From Desulfovibrio sp. (GTDB taxonomy: Bacteria > Desulfobacterota > Desulfovibrionia > Desulfovibrionales > Desulfovibrionaceae): a DNA stretch of 36,986 nucleotides. Positions 1 to 7,189 of the stretch are shown here, in pieces. Under the pieces are notes generated by a model. It worked only from the letters and a program-made list of their open reading frames with translations. It was not told the DNA's origin and searched no databases. Position numbers and translations under genes: made by a program. The stretch's first letter is position 1. Each line of letters begins with the position of its first letter. Location of the stretch: assembly GCA_031270875.1 (NCBI GenBank), contig JAISXC010000133.1, forward strand, positions 1 to 36,986, written 5' to 3'.

Positions 1-368
1 GCGCCGAAAACAAGGCCGTCCAGCCGCGCGTGAGCAAGGGCCGCCGCGCACATGGGGCAGGGCTCCAGCGTGACGACGAGGACGCAGCCTTTGAGGCGGT
101 AGTCGCCCAATACCCCGCCCGCCGCGCGCAGGGCCAGAATTTCCGCATGGGCCGTGGGATCGCTCAGACCAATCGGCGCGTTGTGGGCCTCGGCGAGGAT
201 GTCTCCCCCCCGCCCTGCCACCAGCGCGCCGATTGGCACCTCCCCGGCCTCCGCGCCCCACCGGGCAAGGATCAGTGCCCTGCCCATCAGCTCCTCCCAG
301 GAGCGGCCGCCCGGCGGGGCCGGCACAGGGCCGGCCGGTGCGAAAACGCGGGGCAGCGGCCTATGCAA
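1..368 (-). CDS. tadA: tRNA-specific adenosine deaminase TadA (partial, 3' end off the window)
   Basis: TadA converts the wobble adenosine of tRNA-Arg(ACG) to inosine. Reading leftwards, the frame contains the zinc deaminase signature: a HAEI motif with the catalytic Glu, then TLEPCPMC with the two zinc-binding cysteines. The C-terminal part lies beyond position 1. The start is uncertain. An ATG at 287 would begin after the conserved first helix (SWEELMGRAL). I prefer TTG at 368, which has GAGG seven bases upstream and overlaps the stop of the preceding gene, implying translational coupling; a GTG at 326 is also possible. Either upstream start gives a proline-rich N-terminus. The gene is last of a minus-strand run after gntR and the LOG-family gene. 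Family call is firm, start is not. Confidence 0.85.
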   Translation of the reverse strand, partial: MHRPLPRVFAPAGPVPAPPGGRSWEELMGRALILARWGAEAGEVPIGALVAGRGGDILAEAHNAPIGLSDPTAHAEILALRAAGGVLGDYRLKGCVLVVTLEPCPMCAAALAHARLDGLVFG

Positions 369-1029
369 CAATAATCCTCGACAGATGGCTGACCACTTCC
401 TCCGGCGTGTCGCAGACGGTAATGAGGCGGTCCATCTCCTCCTCCCGGATAAAGCCCTCCCCGGTCATGGATGTGCGCAGCCATTTCAGCAGCCCGCTCC
501 AGTAGGCGGAATCATAAAGAATTATGGGGAACCGCCGCGTGCGGCCCGTCTGCGCCAGCACAAAGGCATCCGAGAGTTCGTCGACGGTGCCCATTCCGCC
601 GGGCATAACCACATAGGCCAAGGCGTATTTGACGAACATGAGCTTGCGGACGAAAAAATATTTGAAATCGCAACGCGTCGTCACATACTCGTTACAGTCC
701 TGCTCGTGGGGAAGATGGATGTGCAGCCCCACGGACACGCCCCCCGCCTCGCGCGCGCCCTTGTTGGCCGCCTCCATTATGCCCGGTCCGCCGCCGGTGA
801 TGATGCCGAATCCGGCCCGCGCAAGGTCGGCGGCCATTTTTTCCGCGTCCCTGTAGGTCCGGCTGTCAGGCGCGGCGCGGGCCGAGCCGAAAATGGAAAT
901 ACAGTTGACGTCAAGCGTGTTCAACGTGTCAAAGCCCTCCACCATTTCGGCCATAATCCGGAATGTCCTCCAGGACTCCGTGGTCAGCGGCGGGATGTCG
1001 TCAATAATGTTATGCCGAATTTCCGGCAT
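361..1029 (-). CDS. LOG-family nucleoside 5'-monophosphate phosphoribohydrolase (TIGR00730 type)
   Basis: A 222-residue protein of the LOG family, often misannotated as lysine decarboxylase. Members cleave the N-glycosidic bond of (cytokinin-like) nucleoside monophosphates, releasing the free base and ribose 5-phosphate. The signature PGGMGTVDE is present at residues 143-151, with the glycine-rich ITGGGPGIMEAAN segment at about 77-89 and the conserved Arg-Lys pair at 128-129. I chose ATG at 1029 because AGGAGG lies upstream at normal spacing; an in-frame upstream codon at 1071 would overlap gntR. It sits 31 bases after gntR and overlaps tadA, so the three are probably co-transcribed. Its real bacterial substrate is unknown. 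Confidence 0.88.
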   Translation of the reverse strand: MPEIRHNIIDDIPPLTTESWRTFRIMAEMVEGFDTLNTLDVNCISIFGSARAAPDSRTYRDAEKMAADLARAGFGIITGGGPGIMEAANKGAREAGGVSVGLHIHLPHEQDCNEYVTTRCDFKYFFVRKLMFVKYALAYVVMPGGMGTVDELSDAFVLAQTGRTRRFPIILYDSAYWSGLLKWLRTSMTGEGFIREEEMDRLITVCDTPEEVVSHLSRIIVA

Positions 1030-1060
1030 GGGATCCTCCTGGGGCAAAAAAGTCGGGGGC

Positions 1061-1765
1061 CTATTTTTCAAGCAGGTTCAGGCCTTCTTCCACCTCGCGG
1101 ATGTGGTCGTACATCATCCGCGCGGCGGCTTCAGGGTTCCGGCTTTCAATGGCGTCAAGGATTCGCTGATGGGCTTCAATGACCCTGGCGGAAAAATCCT
1201 TTCCGGGCTTGAGCTTGTGTTTGGCGTCGGCCAGCATGTTGTTGACGAAGTCAAGCATGACCCACAAAAACGGATTGGCCGCGTACTTGCCGAGGAGAAC
1301 ATGAAACCGCACTTCGGTTTCGTTGCGGATCACGTTTCCGTTGGAATGAAAGTCCTTGACGCAGGCCTCGTGCGTGGCGCGCAGCTCTTCAAAGTTATCA
1401 CGGGTAATATGTTCGGCCGCCTTGCGGGCGATATACGGCTCCACCAGCTTGCGAACCTCGGAGATATCCGCGAGCGTAAACTTTTGAAAATACAAAAAGC
1501 TGGAAAAATAATCCCTTGCCGTGGCCCAGTCTATTTCGCTGACCACAGGGCCGCCGCCGGCCCCGCGCCTGATCGTGATGAGACCGAGCGTTTCCAGGGA
1601 ACGCAAGGCCTCCCGCAACGTATGTTTGCTGACGCCGAACTGGGCAACCAGTTCCTTTTCCCGCGGCAGGGCCTGGCCTGGCTTGAGTTTGCCCTGCATG
1701 ACGGCATCCTTGATCTGCCGCATGATTTGTGTTGATATTTTGTCCTTGCTGGCAGGCGCGAACAT
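1061..1765 (-). CDS. GntR-family (FadR/FCD subfamily) transcriptional regulator
   Basis: A 234-residue regulator. The N-terminal winged helix-turn-helix runs over about residues 10-75 (LPREKELVAQFGVSKHTLRE, then a wing with GLITIRRGAGGG). An all-helical C-terminal FCD domain follows, containing the Asp/His-type metal and ligand positions usual in regulators of organic-acid catabolism. ATG at 1765 is chosen because GGAGG lies seven bases upstream and the protein then starts just before the HTH; the longer frame to 1837 adds an unconserved tail. It is divergent from the mmsA-tctCBA-GRE operon, so that operon is its most likely target. The ligand is inferred to be the transported acid or sulfonate, not shown by sequence. 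Confidence 0.88.
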   Translation of the reverse strand: MFAPASKDKISTQIMRQIKDAVMQGKLKPGQALPREKELVAQFGVSKHTLREALRSLETLGLITIRRGAGGGPVVSEIDWATARDYFSSFLYFQKFTLADISEVRKLVEPYIARKAAEHITRDNFEELRATHEACVKDFHSNGNVIRNETEVRFHVLLGKYAANPFLWVMLDFVNNMLADAKHKLKPGKDFSARVIEAHQRILDAIESRNPEAAARMMYDHIREVEEGLNLLEK

Positions 1766-1857
1766 TCTGCCTCCGATCGCCGGTTGATGGGTTGGGCCGC
1801 TTCTCGCAAGAGTGACACAATCATCAGGAATGCGCAATCAACTCCTTACGTTGTCAC

Positions 1858-1878
1858 GGTAATTATGCCGGAATTGCC
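1858..1878. promoter_or_regulatory. Imperfect palindrome, candidate GntR operator
   Basis: The arms GGTAATT (1858-1864) and AATTGCC (1872-1878) are complementary at six of seven positions around a seven-base centre. The site covers the -10 element and spacer of the putative gntR promoter. A second inverted pair, GTGACA (1812-1817) and TGTCAC (1852-1857), lies beside it. Binding by the adjacent regulator is inference. Confidence 0.4.
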
Positions 1879-1890
1879 CATCATACACAA
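1862..1890 (-). promoter_or_regulatory. Putative sigma70 promoter of gntR
   Basis: On the minus strand, TTGTGT (1890-1885) and CATAAT (1867-1862) are separated by 17 bases, a good match to the -35/-10 consensus. Transcription would start near 1855, about 90 bases before the gntR ATG. The element overlaps an imperfect palindrome (1858-1878), consistent with autoregulation. Confidence 0.55.
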
Positions 1891-2114
1891 ATGACGGCTG
1901 AATTGAGCAAGCGGCTCCGCGCGTGCGGCATTGCCCTCACGCGCACAATAAAAATAACCAAATATTAGAAAATTTATCTTGATATTTTTTGGGAAAAGGC
2001 ATAGGGCGGGGACATGAGCTGCGGGCATCCTCCAACAGAACCAGACCGTCAGGACAAATCTCGGCCCCCAAGGGCGGAAAAGATATTTTAACCATAATTC
2101 TGAAGGAGATGAAA

Positions 2115-3635
2115 ATGGCTGTCAAACGATTGCAGTACTGCGTGGATAATGTCTGGAAAGATTCCCGCTCCCAAAAGTACACGGCTGTGATGAACCCCAG
2201 CACGGGGGAGCAGATTGCCGAGGCCCCCGTCTGCTCCAGCGAAGAGGTGGAGGCGGCCGTCGCCTCCTGCCTGGCCGCTTTCCCCGGATGGTCTTCAAAA
2301 CCTGTGGCCGTGCGCACCCAGGTCATTTTCAGGTTTCGGGAGCTTGTGAATTCCCATTTCGAGGAACTGTCCGTGTTGCTCGCCACGGAGATGGGCAAGA
2401 ATCTGGAGGAATCACGCGGCGACGTCTTCAAGGTGATCGAAGCCTGCGAGCTTTCCGTGAGCGCCCCTTTGGAATTGCAGGGCTATTCTCTGATGGAGGC
2501 CGCCAGAAGTCACGACATCAGCCTGTACCGGGAACCGGTAGGGGTTTTTCTGGGCATTGCCCCGTATAATTTCCCCGCCATGATTCCCTTCGGCTGGTTT
2601 GTTCCGTCCTGTATCGTGTCCGGAAACTGCATGGTGCTCAAGGCCGCCACCATGGTTCCCCAGACCGGCATGCGACTGCTTGAGCTTCTTGTTGAAGCCG
2701 GTCTGCCCAAGGGAGTGGTCAACCTCGTGACCTGCAGCCGGGAAGAGCTGACAGCCCTGATAGATCACAAGGACATCGACGGCGTCAGCTTTGTAGGGTC
2801 GGAATCCGTCGGCAGGAAAATTTACGCCGCCGCCGCGACTGCCGGAAAACGGGTTCAATGTTTGGTGGAAGCCAAAAATCACGCCCTGATACTGGAGGAC
2901 GCCCCTCTGGAATGGACGGCGCGCCGAGTGGTCAATTCCGCCTTCGGTTGCGCCGGGCAGCGCTGCATGGCCCTTCCGGCGGTGGTTGTTCAGGAGTCGG
3001 TGGCGGACGAATTTGTCCGGATCATGAAAAAACTGGCCCAGGAACTGGTTGTCGGCGCGGCCTACGATCCGGCCACCCAGCTTGGGCCTGTTGTCAGCGC
3101 CGCTCACAAGGCTTTTGTGGAAGAGTGGATAACCAGGGGCGTGGAACAGGGAGCCTCGCTGGTTCTTGACGGACGCGGCTGCCGGCCGGCGGGCTTTGAA
3201 AACGGGTTCTTCGTCGGGGCGACCGTTCTTGACCATGTAAAGCCCGGTATGAGCGTGGGTGATGAGGAGATATTCGGGCCAGTGCTGTGCGTCAAGCGCT
3301 GCAAGGATTTTGAGGAAGGTATTTCCCTGATGAACGCCAACCCCTTCGCCAACGGTTCCTCGGTGTTTACCGCAAGCGGCCATTACGCCCGCGAGTTCGC
3401 CCGCCGGACAGACGGCGGCATGGTGGGCGTCAATGTGGGAATTCCCGTCCCTCTGGGATTCTTCCCTTTTTCCGGGCACAAGCGTTCCTTCTACGGAGAC
3501 CTGCATGTGCTCGGCCGGGACGGAATGCGCTTTTACACCAAGGTCAAGACGGTCACCACAAAGTGGGTTTCGCCCGACGAGTCCGAAAAGGCCAGAGTGG
3601 ATACTTGGGAGGGAACGATCAACCGGCAGTTATAG
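2115..3635 (+). CDS. CoA-acylating aldehyde dehydrogenase, methylmalonate-semialdehyde dehydrogenase (MmsA/IolA) type
   Basis: A 506-residue NAD-dependent aldehyde dehydrogenase of the MMSDH subfamily, which turns (methyl)malonate semialdehyde, and in some members simple aldehydes, into acyl-CoA. Visible features are the substrate/NAD segment IAPYNFPAMIPF (148-159), the catalytic Cys284 in the subfamily motif FGCAGQRCMAL, and the C-terminal block VGVNVGIPVPLGFFPFSGHK. The general-base Glu of hydrolytic ALDHs is replaced (Leu250 in LVEAKNH), as in CoA-acylating members. ATG at 2115 is six bases after AAGGAG; the longer frame to 1989 is unconserved. It is the first gene of the operon with tctCBA and the glycyl radical enzyme. 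Its role may be to convert the aldehyde produced downstream to a CoA thioester; the natural substrate is not fixed by sequence. Confidence 0.88.
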   Translation: MAVKRLQYCVDNVWKDSRSQKYTAVMNPSTGEQIAEAPVCSSEEVEAAVASCLAAFPGWSSKPVAVRTQVIFRFRELVNSHFEELSVLLATEMGKNLEESRGDVFKVIEACELSVSAPLELQGYSLMEAARSHDISLYREPVGVFLGIAPYNFPAMIPFGWFVPSCIVSGNCMVLKAATMVPQTGMRLLELLVEAGLPKGVVNLVTCSREELTALIDHKDIDGVSFVGSESVGRKIYAAAATAGKRVQCLVEAKNHALILEDAPLEWTARRVVNSAFGCAGQRCMALPAVVVQESVADEFVRIMKKLAQELVVGAAYDPATQLGPVVSAAHKAFVEEWITRGVEQGASLVLDGRGCRPAGFENGFFVGATVLDHVKPGMSVGDEEIFGPVLCVKRCKDFEEGISLMNANPFANGSSVFTASGHYAREFARRTDGGMVGVNVGIPVPLGFFPFSGHKRSFYGDLHVLGRDGMRFYTKVKTVTTKWVSPDESEKARVDTWEGTINRQL

Positions 3636-3787
3636 AAAGCGCCAATTGCGGCGCGGGCGGCTTTTCGCAGGCTCCCGGCACCACGGTGCAATAAGCGGGC
3701 TGTAACGGCTAGGCGTTGGGGAAAAACTTCTCTGCCGTGATGCCGCAGAAATTATCGCATGTCCACGACAACAAGGAGAGGATCATC

Positions 3788-4792
3788 ATGAAGACAACAC
3801 CCTTTTTTCAAAAAGTCCCCACACTGGTTCTTGCGGCCTGCATGAGCTTCGTCTTTGCCACGAACGCCGTGGCGGCGGAAAAGCCGGCCAACTATCCGCG
3901 CCGTCCGGTCACGGTGATTGTTCCCTTCGGCGCGGGCGGCGGCGCTGACCAGATGGCCAGGGCATTTCTGCCCAAGGTCAGCGAGTACATCGGTGTGCCC
4001 ATCACCATTGTTAACAAGCCGGGTGGCAACGCCACTGTGGGTTTTGCCCAGTTCTGGAGCGCGCCTGCGGACGGCTACACGCTTCTGCAGTATAACGACG
4101 ACGCCGTGACCCACTACGTCTCCGGCATCCTCAAGCAGGATCCGACAAAGGATTACGTTCCCCTGACGATATCCATGATCGTCTACAGCCAGATTTACAT
4201 CCGGCCCGGAGAAACGCGCTTTACCGACTGGAACAGTTTTGTCAAATACGCCAAGGAGCATCCCGGGGAGGTTACCCTCGGCAACATCGCTCAGCGTGGC
4301 AATCTGGAGGAGATGCAGGCCAGCCAGTTGGAGCAGGCGGCGGGCATCAAACTGCGCCACATCAGCTTTGACCAGCCGGCCGAGCGATACGCCGCTCTTG
4401 TTGGTTCCCATGTGGATGCTCTCCTGGAGCAGCCCGGCGACGTGGCCCCGTACCTTGAGTCAAAAGACATGAAGCCCGTCATCTCCTTTACCGATGTTCG
4501 TCCCGCAGAATTCAAGGATATTCCCTGCATCAAGGAACTTAACCCCAAGATGACCAACCTCTACAAAGTTCGCGGGTTCTACATTCACGGCAACCTGCCG
4601 AAACCCATCGCAGCATACCTGCTTGACGCCTTTGAGGCCGGATTCAAGTCCGAACAGTTTCAGCAATACGTCAAAGTCCGCTATCCCGCCGATACCAAGA
4701 CCCGCAATGCCGAAGAGTGCAAGGAATTCATCAGGGGTATGATGGAAACCTATGCCAGGCTGTATGAAGAAATGGGGTACGCCAAGCGCTGA
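3788..4792 (+). CDS. tctC: Tripartite tricarboxylate transporter, periplasmic binding protein (TctC/Bug family)
   Basis: A 334-residue extracytoplasmic binding receptor. Residues 1 to about 28 form a Sec signal peptide ending at NAVAAE. The mature protein opens with the family hallmark YPRRPVTVIVPFGAGGGADQMAR, followed by NKPGGNATVGF and DGYTLLQYNDD, the loops that hold a carboxylate through two ordered waters in known Bug proteins. ATG at 3788 has AAGGAG nine bases upstream. It lies 152 bases after mmsA and 71 bases before tctB, with a hairpin in the second gap. Known TTT ligands include citrate, other carboxylates and some sulfonates; this ligand is undetermined, but the neighbouring GRE makes a sulfonate a reasonable guess. 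Confidence 0.9.
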   Translation: MKTTPFFQKVPTLVLAACMSFVFATNAVAAEKPANYPRRPVTVIVPFGAGGGADQMARAFLPKVSEYIGVPITIVNKPGGNATVGFAQFWSAPADGYTLLQYNDDAVTHYVSGILKQDPTKDYVPLTISMIVYSQIYIRPGETRFTDWNSFVKYAKEHPGEVTLGNIAQRGNLEEMQASQLEQAAGIKLRHISFDQPAERYAALVGSHVDALLEQPGDVAPYLESKDMKPVISFTDVRPAEFKDIPCIKELNPKMTNLYKVRGFYIHGNLPKPIAAYLLDAFEAGFKSEQFQQYVKVRYPADTKTRNAEECKEFIRGMMETYARLYEEMGYAKR

Positions 4793-4803
4793 CGTTCCCT
4801 TTT

Positions 4804-4838
4804 GCCGGGCCACAGCCTGTCCTGCCGTGTGGTCCGGC
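4804..4838 (+). promoter_or_regulatory. Intercistronic hairpin after tctC
   Basis: GCCGGGCCACA (4804-4814) pairs with TGTGGTCCGGC (4828-4838), an 11-bp stem with one G-U pair and a 13-base loop. There is no following T-run, so it looks like an mRNA-stability or processing element rather than a terminator. It could raise tctC transcript levels relative to tctBA. Confidence 0.55.
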
Positions 4839-4863
4839 GGACTAAACGATGAGGGGTTGCAGC

Positions 4864-5394
4864 ATGTGTGATTGGCGGGTTCAATATTTCATAGAGTTCC
4901 TGGTCGTTGCCGGTTTTTCCCTCTGCGCCTGGCTCGCAGCGGCCGAGTTTTCCGTACCGCTGCCGCTGTACAAGTACGGCGCGGACGGCTGGCCCAAGGC
5001 CGTGGCCCTGTGCATGGCATTTAGCGCGGCCTGTCTCTTCGTCTACAGGCTGGTCCAAGGAGCCCCACCTGATGATCCCGGCATTGAGGCCGAGGTTTCT
5101 AGGCCTCTTTTAGAGGTGAACCTGTTCAGAAATGCGGCCGTCTTTGGCGTTCCGTTGCTGTATGCCCTTCTGCTGCCGCACATTGGCTTTTACATGGCCA
5201 CTATACTATTTTTGCCGCTCTATACTTGGCTGCTGGGAGAAAGAAAATTCCTTAGGCTCGGCGTGGTCACAGGCTGCACGGCGGTGGTCATTATCGTCCT
5301 GTTCAGCAAGTACTTGTACGTCCCGTTTCCGTTGGGAAACTGGGGCGTTTTTTATGACATCAACTCCTTCATCAGCGAGCTGATGTACAGGTAG
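4864..5394 (+). CDS. tctB: Tripartite tricarboxylate transporter small membrane subunit (TctB)
   Basis: A 176-residue membrane protein of the poorly conserved TctB (DUF1468) family, the small integral subunit of a TTT transporter. Four hydrophobic segments are visible at about residues 10-28, 43-62, 89-110 and 124-146, with the typical GADGWPKAV segment after the first. I place the start at ATG 4864 because GAGGGG precedes it by eight bases; ATG 4849 is in frame but has no good ribosome site. It sits between tctC and tctA, the normal gene order. The identification relies on position, size and topology more than on residues. Confidence 0.82.
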   Translation: MCDWRVQYFIEFLVVAGFSLCAWLAAAEFSVPLPLYKYGADGWPKAVALCMAFSAACLFVYRLVQGAPPDDPGIEAEVSRPLLEVNLFRNAAVFGVPLLYALLLPHIGFYMATILFLPLYTWLLGERKFLRLGVVTGCTAVVIIVLFSKYLYVPFPLGNWGVFYDINSFISELMYR

Positions 5395-5456
5395 GAGGTG
5401 TCTCGCGTGGCCTGAACCGGCAAGTCCTCACGATGTTCCCCGCCCCGGTTTGTTTT

Positions 5457-5470
5457 CCCGGGATCCCGGG
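5457..5470 (+). repeat. Perfect 14-bp palindrome before tctA
   Basis: CCCGGGATCCCGGG is self-complementary and can fold into a five-bp stem with a GATC loop, 26 bases before the tctA start codon. With the hairpin after tctC it makes both internal gaps of this transporter operon structured. A regulatory role is only inferred. Confidence 0.35.
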
Positions 5471-5496
5471 TTCGACAGGACGCTTGGAGAAACACC

Positions 5497-6999
5497 ATGA
5501 ATGAAATTCTTATCGGCATACAGTTTCTGTTCTCTGACCCTGTCAACGTGTTCCTGTTTTTTGCCGCGCTGTTTGGTGGCCTGTTCTTTGGTGCGCTGCC
5601 GGGAATAAGCGTGGTGACGCTCGGGGCCATGATCCTGCCCTTCACCATGTATCTCACCGCCACACAGGCCATCATGATTTACGCTGTGATGTATTGTTCA
5701 GGCACATACGGCGGAGCGGTCATGGCTATTCTCTTCAACATACCGGGCGCGGCCGAGAACGCGCCCACGGCCTTTGACGGTTACCCCCTGACAAAACAGG
5801 GCAAGGCCGGCAAGGCCATCGGCGCGGCCGTAGTCTGCTCGGCTCTCGGTGGCATCTTTTCCTGCATTCTCATGATGGCCGGCACCCAGTATATTGCCCG
5901 TTGGGCCATTAGCGCCTTCGGCCCGCCCGAGATGTTCGCGCTCATCTTTTTCGCCGTGGCGGTGTCTTCGACGGTCGGCGCCAAAAGCGCCCTGAAAGGG
6001 TGGATATCGGTCTGCATCGGCCTTGTGTTGGCCACCGTGGGCACCGATCCCGTGGGCGGCACCTACCGTTATACCTTCAACACCATTGAACTTACCGCGG
6101 GTATCCACTATCTGGCACTGATTCTTGGATTTTTTTCCATCTCAGAAGTCTTTGCACAGGCGGGAAAGGCCATTTCCACCAAGCCGGTGCCGCCCAAGAT
6201 CAAGATTGAGTTCCCCGGCATTGAGGAATTCTGGATGCAGCGGGTGAACATTCTGCGTTCATCGCTCATTGGATTTTTCTGCGGCCTTCTGCCCGGCATC
6301 GGTACCACCCTTGCCGCGTTCATGAGCTATAGCGAAGCCAAGCGATGGTCAAAGAACCCGGAGAATTTCGGCAAAGGCGAACTGAGCGGCGTGGTTGCCT
6401 CGGAAACCGGCAACAACGCCGCCACCGGGGGGGCCATGGTGCCCATGCTGGCCTTGGGCCTGCCTGGCGGCGCGGTGACGGCCATGATGATCAGTGTGTT
6501 CATGATCCACGGCTTGGAGCCTGGGCCGCTGATCATGGTGCAGCAGCACGATCTCGTATGGACCGTGTTTATCTGCATGCTGCTCGCGAACCTGTGCATT
6601 CTGTTCCTCGGCTATGTGGAAACAAAAACCATCGTGAATCTGCTCAGGATTCCGACATCCTATCTGACGCCGACCATCTTCATCCTTTCAACCGTTGGGG
6701 CCTATGCCATCCGCAACTCCGTGTTCGACGTGTGGGTGATGTTGATAGCTGGTCTTGTCGGCTTTGTCATGAAGAAGAGGGATTATTCTCCTGCCGGGAT
6801 CATCCTCGGCAGTATTCTCGGCTCTCTCGGCGAGGCGGCTCTGGCCAAGTCCATGCAGATGGGCAACTATAACTGGAACATCTTCTTCACTCGCTCGGCC
6901 AGCTGCGTTTTCATGATACTCGGCATCTGCTCCATCATCTACACGGTCCATCACGCCCGTTGCCGGCTTAAGAGGAACAACGCCAAGGCAGCCCCATAA
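5497..6999 (+). CDS. tctA: Tripartite tricarboxylate transporter large membrane subunit (TctA)
   Basis: A 500-residue, about 12-helix membrane subunit of a TTT secondary transporter, which takes ligand from TctC using an ion gradient. The two duplicated TctA loops are clear: GALPGISVVTLGAMILPFT with YGGAVMAILFNIPGAAENAPTAFDGYPL near the N-terminus, and GLLPGIGTTLAAFMSY with a second glycine- and asparagine-rich block (ETGNNAATGGAMVPMLALGLPGG) in the second half. Length is normal for the family. ATG at 5497 follows GGAGA. The stop is directly followed by an AAGGAG-led stump of a B12-binding gene, showing that the operon once continued into a different gene. Confidence 0.93.
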   Translation: MNEILIGIQFLFSDPVNVFLFFAALFGGLFFGALPGISVVTLGAMILPFTMYLTATQAIMIYAVMYCSGTYGGAVMAILFNIPGAAENAPTAFDGYPLTKQGKAGKAIGAAVVCSALGGIFSCILMMAGTQYIARWAISAFGPPEMFALIFFAVAVSSTVGAKSALKGWISVCIGLVLATVGTDPVGGTYRYTFNTIELTAGIHYLALILGFFSISEVFAQAGKAISTKPVPPKIKIEFPGIEEFWMQRVNILRSSLIGFFCGLLPGIGTTLAAFMSYSEAKRWSKNPENFGKGELSGVVASETGNNAATGGAMVPMLALGLPGGAVTAMMISVFMIHGLEPGPLIMVQQHDLVWTVFICMLLANLCILFLGYVETKTIVNLLRIPTSYLTPTIFILSTVGAYAIRNSVFDVWVMLIAGLVGFVMKKRDYSPAGIILGSILGSLGEAALAKSMQMGNYNWNIFFTRSASCVFMILGICSIIYTVHHARCRLKRNNAKAAP

Positions 7000-7009
7000 G
7001 GAGAAGCTC

Positions 7010-7096
7010 ATGAAAACGGTTGTCACTGGGGTCATCGGTGTAGACGCCCACATCATAAGCAACAGGATCGTGCAAAAGGCGATGGAGGACATATGA
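7010..7096 (+). pseudogene. Truncated N-terminus of a cobalamin-binding mutase small subunit (glutamate/methylaspartate mutase S type)
   Basis: A 28-codon reading frame with its own ribosome site (AAGGAG, eight bases after the tctA stop) begins MKTVVTGVIGVDAHIISNRI. This resembles the first beta-strand and B12-binding loop of the S subunit of methylaspartate mutase, where a DxHxxG motif supplies the histidine that ligates cobalt. Here it reads DAHIIS, with the Gly changed, and a TGA ends the frame after the first helix. The remaining ~100 residues are absent and I find no continuation downstream. I read it as a decayed or truncated gene, displaced when the glycyl radical enzyme gene arrived. 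A leader peptide or chance similarity are the alternatives. Confidence 0.5.
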
Positions 7097-7189
7097 TAGC
7101 TCTGGTCCGAAAAACTACGCACCTTAAGCAATAACTATGCCTGACCTTCTCCAAGCTCGTGCAGAAGGGTGAGCATCAAGGAGACGAAA

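Larger units (their letters stand above)
1766..2114. other. Divergent intergenic regulatory region between gntR and mmsA
   Basis: These 349 bases hold no convincing gene. They contain the gntR promoter and palindrome, an AT-rich tract around 1945-1990, and the mmsA ribosome-binding site AAGGAG at 2103-2108. For the rightward operon I see only a weak candidate, TTGATA (1979-1984) and TAGGGC (2002-2007) with a 17-base spacer, which I would not call on its own. Confidence 0.6.

Noticed and set aside
1979..2007. TTGATA-17-TAGGGC as the mmsA promoter
   Set aside because: The -10 element is a poor match and the AT-rich region makes chance -35 matches likely.
2412..3506. A 364-codon minus-strand frame opposite mmsA
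   Set aside because: Antisense to a conserved aldehyde dehydrogenase, no motifs found.
3639..3654. GCGCC-N6-GGCGC hairpin after mmsA as a terminator
   Set aside because: The stem is only five bp and the T-run (four T residues) is offset by several bases; mmsA and tctC are more likely in one operon.
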